NCBI RefSeq assembly: GCF_963082655.1
Contig: NC_081552.1
Location: forward strand, 67,191,465 to 67,255,464
Length of the DNA stretch: 64,000 bases
Reading direction: 5' to 3'
DNA from: Stomoxys calcitrans
Lineage: Eukaryota > Arthropoda > Insecta > Diptera > Muscidae
The position numbers and the translations under genes are program-made. Below are positions 56,779-64,000 of this stretch, in pieces. Under the pieces are notes generated by a model. It made no database searches. It saw only the letters and a list, made by a program, of their open reading frames with translations, and had not been told where the DNA came from. How positions within the stretch are numbered: the first letter of the stretch is position 1; each line of letters opens with the position of its first letter.

Positions 56779-57646
56779 AACAAGTAAAAGCATGCTAAGT
56801 TCGGCCGGGCCGAATCTTGGGAACCCACCACCATGGATTCTGCTAAAATATGAAAGTTGTATCTAGTTATAGACCAAATTGGTCCGAACTTTGCGCAGTT
56901 TTTGAGAGCCATATGCAAAATTTCAGCCAAATTGGATAAAAATCGCGGTTTGTAATGGCTCAAGAATTCAAATCGGGAGATCGGTTTATATGGGAGCTAT
57001 ATCATTTTCTAAACCGATTTGAACCGTACTTGGCACAGTTGTTGTGCAAAAATTAGGCCAAATCGTACAAAAATTTTGGCTTCCATGGGCTCAAGAATCC
57101 AAATCGGGAGATCGGTTTATATGAGAGCTACATAAGGTTATAGACCGATTTTGACTTAACTAAACACAATTGTTGAAAGTCGCAACATGTGGCTTGTAAG
57201 GTCTCAGGAAGTCAAATTGCGAGATCGGTTTATATGTTTATATTTTATATATAGGGTTATAGACCGATTTGAACCGTACTTAGCACAGTTGTTGGAAGTC
57301 ATAACAGTATACCATATGCAAAATTTCACTCAAATTGTGGCTTCCATGGGCTCAAGAAGTCAAATCGAGAGATCGGTTTATGTGGGAGCTATGTCTAAAT
57401 CTGAACCGATATGAACCATTTACAATCCCCAACGACCTACATCAACATAAAGTATCTGTGCAAAATTTCAAGCAGCTAGCTTTACGCGTTTGACCGCTAT
57501 CGTGACGTACGGACATGGCTAGTTCGAACAAGAATTTCGAGATGATCAAGAATATAAATACGTTATGGAGTCCTAGATCAATATTTCGAGGTATTACAAA
57601 CGGAATGACTAGAGTAGTATACCCCCATCCTATAGTGTGGGGTATA
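56779..57646 (+). mobile_element. DINE-like element, subtype B, tandem behind subtype A
   Basis: AACAAGTAAAAGCATGC with the intact palindrome TTCGGCCGGGCCGAA, then GGGAACCCACCACCATGG. Four units follow, with a reduced GACG tract (57505) and the right end TATAGTGTGGGGTATAATG. It shares its first bases with the last AAAAA of the preceding copy. Confidence 0.8.
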
Positions 57647-57864
57647 ATGAAACCATGTTCAACGTATTATGGGATCATTGCTCTCTTGATTTTGAAAACA
57701 AAACAAATTTAATAATCCAACATATAATAGAAAGTAAATTCGGAGTGAAAATAAATATACGGAATATATAAAAATTTTAAACATCATAAAATTTTTCGAC
57801 GCAATGGAGAAATCTATGAAATGTTCAAAAGAATAGTTTATATTGAGATATTCGCAATATCCTA

Positions 57865-58110
57865 ATGAAGTTGTGGAACTCGCCGTCTGCATCGCTCAAG
57901 CGCCTTAGAAGAATTGTAAGGAGTATTCCGACCGCTAAAAGTGAATCGTTATTTACATGCAAAGAAGCCATTGCCCTCATGTTGCAACTTGGACTCATAC
58001 TGGATTCTTAAATCATATTAAGAAGAGCATTATCATCCAAAGCCATTAACACTTTGCCGCCATACCGCGACTTACAAGAAACGAAGCAAAATATATTGGC
58101 ATCACCTATA
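57865..58110 (+). pseudogene. Unidentified coding-like fragment with in-frame stop
   Basis: ATG (57865) opens 48 codons reading MKLWNSPSASLKRLRRIVRS, then LFTCKEAIALMLQLGLILDS, to TAA (58009-58011). The same frame goes on with IILRRALSSKAINTLPPYRD and LQETKQNILASPI. The wording 'CKEA.ALM..L.L...K..LRRAL...K.I..LPPY..L.E.K' looks like a conserved domain and not like any repeat here. I recall similar wording in unassigned transposon-linked proteins of animals but cannot name the family. Base composition is richer in GC than the flanks. Confidence 0.3.
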
Positions 58111-60235
58111 GTTTGTGTTTGTTTGTATATTTGTATGTTTGTATGTTCCTTATAGACTCAGAAACGGCTGAACCGATTTTCTTCAGATGGTGCATAATGA
58201 TCCCGTGGTGAAAATAGGGTACTAAATTTTTTGATATCTGAAGGGGGGGGGGGGGGGGGGGGGTGGGGCGGACCCTCCCCCTCACCCTAATTTTAGAAAC
58301 GCCAGATCTTGGATATGGGTGGTGCGATTTAAACGAAATTTTGTGTGCACTCATGTAGTACCCTAAAAATAAAAATTTGGTATCCAAATTTCGGATAGGG
58401 TACCTCGGGGGACCGCCCCACCCTAAAACCTACCAAACATATATTTAGACCAATCACGACAATATGGGACTCAAATGAAAGGTATTTAAGATAAGAAAAC
58501 GTATCTAATATCCATGTGTCGAACCAAGTGCTAGGGGGACCACCCCAAAACACCCCTAAATCGGACATATATACCGACCATGGAAATATGGGACTCAAAT
58601 GAAAGGTATTTGTGAGTAAAATACGAATCTGATATTCAAATGTGGGACCACGTTTCTGGGGATCCACCCCTTCCCCAAAACACCCCACAAACAGGATTTA
58701 TTTACTGACCATGGGAATATGGGGCTTAAATAAAAGGTATTTGAGTGTAGAATTAGAATCTGATATCCAAATATGAGACCAAGTGTTTGGGGGCCGCCTC
58801 TCCTCAAAAACCCCCCCCCCCAAAGCGGACAATTTTACGACCATAGCAATATGGGGCTCAAATGAAAGGTATTTGGGAATAAAGAACGAATCCGATATCA
58901 ATATTTAGGAAAAGTGTCTATGGGGCAACCCCACCACAACTCACAACACCAACCAAATAGAAGTATTTGCTGACTTTTGCAATATGAGGCTCAAATAAGA
59001 GGGTTTTTAGAGTGGAACACGAATCTGATATATATTTTCAAGGCCAACTCACTGAGTGGCCCCCAAAACACCCCCAAAGCCGGTCACGTTTGCCGACTAT
59101 CGAAATATGGGGTTCAAATTAAAGGTATTTGGGAGTAGACCACGTATCTGATATCAACATTAGGGGCCAACTGTCTAGCGGACGTCCCACCACCATAACA
59201 ACCCCCAAATAGGACATATTTGCTCACCAAGACAATTTGGGTCGTAAAGAGAGTGGAACTAAATATTTATAGTTTTTAGGGCCAATACCCGAAACCGGAC
59301 ATATTTGCTGACTTTTGCAATAAGGAGTTTAAATAAGATTTGAAAACGAATTTGATATCCAATTTTGAGGCCAATGGCAATATAAATACAAATAAATGAT
59401 ATATAGATATATGAGATTAGAGCACGTTGGTGACATATTTTCCGCGCTTAGTATTTGGGGGACCACCCAATCCCCAAAACACCCCTAAATCAGCCATATT
59501 TACCGACCATGTCAATGTGGAGATTAAATGAAAGGTATTGGGGGGTAGAACAAGTATTGATACCCATTTTCGGGACCCATTTTCTGGGGGTATGCCCCTT
59601 TCCCAAAATACCCCACAAACAGCAATTTTTTACTGACCTTCGCAATATGGGGCTCAAATAAAGGTAATTGGGAGTAGAATACGAATTTGATATCCAAAAG
59701 TAGGACCATGTATTAAGGGCATCACCCTTTCACAAAACACCCCCAAAGGGAAAAATTTTTCGACCATGCCAATATGTGGATCAAATGAAAGGTATTTGAG
59801 ATTTTAAAACGAATTTGATAACCTTTTTTGGGGCCATGTGTTTGGAGGACGCCTCATCCTGTAAACTCCTCTTAAGCCGATGGCAATATGGGGTTTAAAT
59901 AAATGGTATTTGAGAGAAGAGCACGATGCTGATATTTTTTCAGGGCCAAGTATCTGGGGGACAACCTCTCCCCCGAAAAAACCACTAAATCAGACATCAT
60001 GAGAATGTCGGGCTGAAATGAAGTATTTTAAGAATGAAGTACACCTTACATCCAAACTTAAATTCGTAGACCAATAAAGATCATATGGGATTCAGATAAA
60101 GACACTTATATTGTTAAACTGTTAGTCAAGTTAGCATGGTATTTCACTAAAAATCTTTAATTGTCGAAAATAAATATTCCAAGGAAACTTTTGTTCCATA
60201 TAAAGTAAAAGAAGGCGCAGCGGAGAGGGCCCGGG
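58110..60235 (+). repeat. 'AAAGGTATTT' dispersed repeat, long array
   Basis: It starts with a TTTGTATGTTTGTATGTTCC tract and 'cagaaacggctgaaccgatt'. A run of 21 G follows (58243-58263), then about 15 degenerate units ('actcaaatgaaaggtattt', 'gagtagaatacgaatctga', 'gggggaccacccc'). It ends near 'ggcgcagcggagagggcccggg'. It is the same family as 7640-8990 and 23765-24665. Frames such as 58329-58688 are unit translations. Confidence 0.75.
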
Positions 60236-60239
60236 TCAG

Positions 60240-60520
60240 CTAGAAAATTATAAAGGTTATTCCTACTTCCTGACCATATTCGTAATCTACTCCCGAATAT
60301 CTTTCATTTGAGTCCCATATTGTCGTGATAGTCAAATAAACCTATTTTAAGGGGTTTTAGAGCTGGGGCGGCCCCCCGCGTACTTGGACACAACTTTTTT
60401 GGCTCCCGACATTACAGGTGGATTTCAATTGGTTCAGTAATAGTTATAGCTCCCATATATATGTTCGTCAGATTTTAAGTAATTTGCAGTAATGTTGTTA
60501 TTTTTTAACCTAGGGTAGGT
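60240..60520 (-). repeat. 'AAAGGTATTT' and mini-me fragments, opposite orientation
   Basis: ATATCTTTCATTTGAGTCCC at 60299 belongs to the AAAGGTATTT family. 'atagctcccatatatatgtt' at 60446-60465 belongs to the divergent mini-me subtype seen at 9040. Confidence 0.5.
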
Positions 60521-60566
60521 GTAGGGTATTATACAGTCGGTACCGCCCGTCTTTTGCCCTTCCTTA

Positions 60567-60825
60567 CTAGTTAAAAACTACCTCTAAACCCGCTTTTGTC
60601 AGTTTTAAAACTGACAATAGATTCTCCCGAAGATCTGAAACATATAACACTTTTTTGAGAACTGCTTGCTTTCCATCTTGAGTAAAGCCGTGAATGTCTC
60701 CCATATCTATCGCTATCACAATTTCGTCATCCTTGGGAACGTTAATTTTCACAGGACTTTCCATCTTTAACATCGACTTGAAGAGGCTACGATCATTTGT
60801 CATATGGTCACTTGAACCTACGAAT
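60567..60825 (-). pseudogene. Ty1/copia pol fragment (protease end to pre-integrase)
   Basis: On the minus strand, GSSDHMTNDRSLF (protease end wording, DSGxSDH-like) leads into EIVIAIDMGDIHGFTQDGKQ and ends VLYVSDLRENLLSVLKLTKA-GLEVVFN. That is the typical copia stretch before the zinc-binding part of integrase. It is 78 codons to the end of the open frame. Nothing else of copia is present, so it is a scrap. Confidence 0.75.
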
Positions 60826-60826
60826 A

Positions 60827-60846
60827 GTTAGGTTAGGTTAGGTTAG
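60827..60846 (+). repeat. GTTAG short tandem repeat
   Basis: Four units of GTTAG(G). Such AACCTAACC tracts are frequent at SINE tails in flies (compare 4667-4677) and need not be telomeric. Confidence 0.7.
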
Positions 60847-60850
60847 ATTG

Positions 60851-61682
60851 AAACAAGTAAAAGCGTGCTAAGTTCGGCCGGGCCCAATCTTATATACCCT
60901 CCACCATGGATCGCATTTGTCGAGTTTTTTTCCCGGCATCTCTTCTTAGGCAAAAAAAGGATAAACGAAAAGACTTGCTCTGCTATTAGAGCAATATTAA
61001 GATATGGTCCGGTTCGGACCACAATTAAATTATACGTTGTAGACGTGTGTAAAATGTCAGCCAATCCGAATAAGAATTGCGCCTTTGGGGGCTCAAGAAG
61101 TAAAATAGAGAGATCGATTTATATGGGAGCTGTATCGGGCTATAGACCGATTCAGATCATAATAAACACGTATGTTGATGGTCATGAGAGGATCCGTAGT
61201 ACAAAATTTCAAGCAAATCAGATAATAATTGCGACCTCTAGAGGCTCAAGAAGTCGAGACCCAAAATCGGTTTATATGGCAGCTATATCAAAACATGGAC
61301 CGATTTAAACCATACTTGGCACAGTTGTTGGATATCATAGCAAAACACGTCGTGCAAAATTTCATTGTGCACTCTAGAGGCTCAAGAAGTCAAGACCCAA
61401 GATCGGTTTATATGGCAGCTATATCAAAACATGGACCGATATGGCCCATTTACAATACCAACCGACCTACACTAATAAGAAGTATTTGTGCAAAATTTCA
61501 AGCGGCTAGCTTTATCCTTCGGAAGTTAGCGTGCTTTCGACAGACAGACGGACGGACAAACGGAACGACATGGCTAGATCGACATAAAATGTCGCGACGA
61601 CGACATTTTAACGAATATTTCGAGTAGTTACAAACAGAATGACGAAATTAGTATGCCCCCCATCTTATGGTGGAGGGTATAA
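60851..61682 (+). mobile_element. DINE-like element, subtype A, shortened
   Basis: The left end is AAACAAGTAAAAGCGTGC at 60851 and the right end GGTGGAGGGTATAAAG at 61682. It has three units, one shortened between 61365 and 61372 (ATTTCATTGTGCACTC). The GACAGACGGACGGACAAACG tract is at 61540. The core has a deletion (GACGACGACATTTTAACGAA instead of the TATATATACTTT block). Confidence 0.75.
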
Positions 61683-61989
61683 AGAGTGCAGATATTAATC
61701 CGCCACATGCCACTATGGACATACACCTTAGCCAGTAATCGGCTTGTTGTGCGCTCTAAAAAACTATAAAGTAACCTCTAAAAAGAAAATTTTAAGTTCC
61801 GTGCTACTTACAAAATCCTTAATTGTTTTCAATACAAATCCCCCATAGGATTTTCGCCGTCCTACCGACCGTTTCGCTGTTCCACAATGTTGCATGCGCA
61901 TTCGTCGCCCACTCCCTTAACTCGGACTGCGTCGACCCGAAAGGCTTCGGGTAAACCAAGTTTATTATCTGGCCTTCACAGCCAAATCG

Positions 61990-62420
61990 TCTGACCTTTC
62001 ATTTCCGCTTACTCCGTTATGGCCCGGCACCGAAACGATATGGATTTTGCCATCCTCAGATGTGGATTTGCCATCCTCTTACCCTGCAAGACTGTTCGTC
62101 ACCTTCCTGGTTGTTATTGCCCTTATGACAAGTTTACTGTCGGTAAAGAAGTTCACACTCGACGTCCTCGTGTTAGCACCACACTACTTCACGCAATCCG
62201 TGATCGCCCGGATTTCTGCCTGCAGGACCGTATTATGGTCAGGCAGTCTAAAACAGATCTCAGTCCCTGGGTTCTCAATGTATACCTCCAGGCCCACTCT
62301 GTCCTCTAGCTTTGATCCTTCCGTGTGACATGAACTTCCAGATGGCAATATTAGGGTTCCGTCAATCCAAAATTTTGCCGATGGCAGCAGAGCCTTGCAC
62401 TCGACTTCAAGGTTCATCTC
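61990..62420 (-). pseudogene. LINE RNase H domain remnant
   Basis: Minus strand: the frame 62184-62417 gives the strand-1 region as FWIDGTLILPSG and EGSKLEDRVGLEVYIENPG, then CFRLPDHNTVLQAEIRAITD with the catalytic Glu. Further on NFFTDSKLVIRAIT (catalytic Asp) and VPGHNGVSGNERSDDLAVKA (His and Asp motif) lie near 62160 and 62020. Frames shift between them and stops occur. It would have removed RNA from the LINE RNA/DNA hybrid. It sits behind the RT of the same LINE. Confidence 0.75.
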
Positions 62421-62579
62421 AGGTTTCCGATCGGAATCCTCTTCCCGTCCTTCCAGGCTTCCTATCGTCGCCTCGATTATACCGCGATGGTATGAGCTAT
62501 GAGTCTCATAGCCACAGTGGCTGCCTCACACTTAATCTGTATGTCAATGGGTCGGATATCTAGAATAGTCTCCAGTGCC

Positions 62580-64000
62580 CTAATGGGAGTGGTCCTCATC
62601 GCTCCGCCTATTCCAAGACAACATGTTCTCCAAACCTGTTGTAGGTTCCTTATGAATCCTCAGATTCAGGCCCCATTTCGAGCCAACGGCCCGTCTACAT
62701 AGTGCCCAACATCTGTGATCCTTCTCAGTACGCTCCTGAATGTGACACTTCCAATTCAGTTTCCTGTCCAAGATCACACCTAAGTATTTGACCTTGTCAG
62801 ATATCGAAATCGTCTTATTGAGGAAACTTGGTGCTTCGTCTTCCTCGTGAACAGGCATATTTCAGTCTTCTCTGGATTAACATTAAGACCTCTGGGTCTA
62901 TCCCAGTCATATGCCATATGCAAGACCCTTTCGGCCCTTCTGCATAGTCCGTTCGGATCCTTACCCCTTAGAAGGATTATAACATCGTATGCGTAGCAGA
63001 CGGGTTCAAATCCCTCCTCAGTCAGCATCCGTAATAGGTCATTTATGGTGGTCACCCATAGGAGTGACCACTTTTGCCCTTATATTTATGCCATTGGACA
63101 CACAATTTATCCACCTGTTCCTTAGCATATGGTTTATCCAGTCTCCAAGGACCGGGTCCACCCGGTACTGGTCTATGAATTGGATCAGTGTGTCGGTCCG
63201 CAGATAGTTAAAAGCCCCCTCGATGTCAATGCATATCACCAGTGTGTACGTTTTGGCATCGAAGGATTCTTCTATTTTATTCACAACCTCGTGCAGGGCA
63301 GTCTACACCGACCTACCCTTTATCATAGTGTCCATAATATGTTCTATGGTTTTGAGTAGAAAGGACATAAGGCTTAGGGTCTGTAGGCCTTTGGTGTCGT
63401 ATAACTTGCCTTGCCGGGTTTGGGTATAAACACCACCCTTGCCTCCTGCCAGGCTTTCGGAGTATATGCAAGTCCTAGGGTCGCTGTGAAAATTTTGGCT
63501 AGACTTTCTGTAGTAATGGATATATTCCATCAGGTCCGAGTGACATAAATGGTTTGAAGCTCCTCAAGAATTCCTTCACCATAAATACCGTTATTATAAA
63601 TCTTCGATCAACGTCATTATTCCAAGTTTCCGGTGTCTCCGTGAGTTAACATGTCCCCCGTTGTCTCTGCTTTCACTTCCATGTCGCCTACTAAAGTTTT
63701 CAGTTTGGCCATGGGTTTTTCAGAGAAACTTTTTTATCTTGGCGGCGTCATTAACGCTATCGACCTGTTTGCAGAAAATATTCCAGGAGGCACGCTTGCC
63801 GTTCTGGTAGTCTTACTGTATTCCTTAAGCCGTGTGTGTGCGTCTCCGAGGTCATCCAAGGTTTTTCATGGGCTGATTTCCTTTCCGGAAGAGGAAAACT
63901 ATCTTCGAAGGACTCCACCAGTGCAGTCTCAATCCTGTTGAGATTTTTGTCAGTTTCTTCTGTTCTTGGACAATCTAAATTATCCTGCCCAAATCTTCTT
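62580..64000 (-). pseudogene. LINE reverse transcriptase remnant, RNase H-bearing clade
   Basis: On the minus strand from 64000 down: a finger/linker region (near 63950-63470), SLAGGKGGVYTQTRQGK (63303-63530), and YTLVICIDIEGAFNYLRTDT (motif A; 63039-63284). VCYAYDVIILLRGKD then stands at the active site, where YADD has become YAYD. GLNVNPEKTEICLFTRK (62780-63055) and VKYLGVILDRKLNWKCHI...WALCRRAVGSKWGLN (62580-62858) complete the palm/thumb. RT followed by RNase H indicates the I/LOA/R1-like part of the LINE tree. It has several frameshifts and stops, and it runs off the window at its 5' end. Confidence 0.8.

Noticed and set aside
58329..58688. Proline/glycine-rich frames in the AAAGGTATTT array
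   Set aside because: Repeat-unit translations without start context or conserved motifs.
60827..60846. TTAGG insect telomere repeat
   Set aside because: Only four units inside transposons; flies of this kind lack TTAGG telomeres, and similar tracts occur at SINE tails.

Overview
The window looks like heterochromatin-like or intergenic DNA of a higher fly (calyptrate, probably a muscid such as a stable-fly or house-fly relative). This is an inference from the repeat types: AT-rich sequence, very many DINE-1/mini-me-like elements with GTCC/GTCT runs, tRNA-derived fly SINEs, mariner relics, gypsy, copia and several LINE clades. No intact host gene is visible and nothing bacterial is present. 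One 200-N assembly gap lies at 52222-52421.

Layout. 1-14 kb: tandemly arranged DINE-like elements, two copies of a foldback Tc1/mariner-type element (5248-5854, 10172-10759), three tRNA-derived SINEs and a dispersed 'AAAGGTATTT' repeat. 14.4-14.6 kb: one short minus-strand exon candidate, the best hint of a host gene. 14.8-21.5 kb: a three-fold 1170-bp tandem duplication plus a partial fourth unit, running into a 15-bp minisatellite (GGGGATTTATCCCTA) that is interrupted by an RTE-like LINE tail, itself carrying a mariner MITE. Each 1170-bp unit contains a 52-codon exon-like minus-strand frame in register with the repeat's I-N-P-x-G reading. 21.6-25.1 kb: a degraded CR1/Jockey-type LINE (zinc-finger ORF1, endonuclease, reverse transcriptase) split by the AAAGGTATTT repeat. 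25.2-26.5 kb: low-repeat DNA.

26.5-38 kb: more DINE-like elements, a 461-bp and a 939-bp mariner derivative sharing one internal deletion, and a LINE ORF1 remnant followed by a degenerate ~120-bp tandem repeat. 38.1-44.1 kb: a decayed Ty3/gypsy element (primer site, gag, RT, RNase H, integrase) with two DINE-like copies nested in the integrase. 44-58 kb: DINE-like copies separated by short unique stretches. 58-60.5 kb: a long AAAGGTATTT array. 60.6 kb: a copia scrap. 61.9-64 kb: a minus-strand LINE with RT and RNase H domains.

The parts do not form a pathway. The value of the window is its record of nested insertion: SINEs, mariners and foldbacks sit inside older repeats, and DINE-like copies sit inside gypsy and inside each other. 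The least explained region is 14.4-21.5 kb. Coordinates of repeat ends are by eye and usually good to about 10-20 bp.
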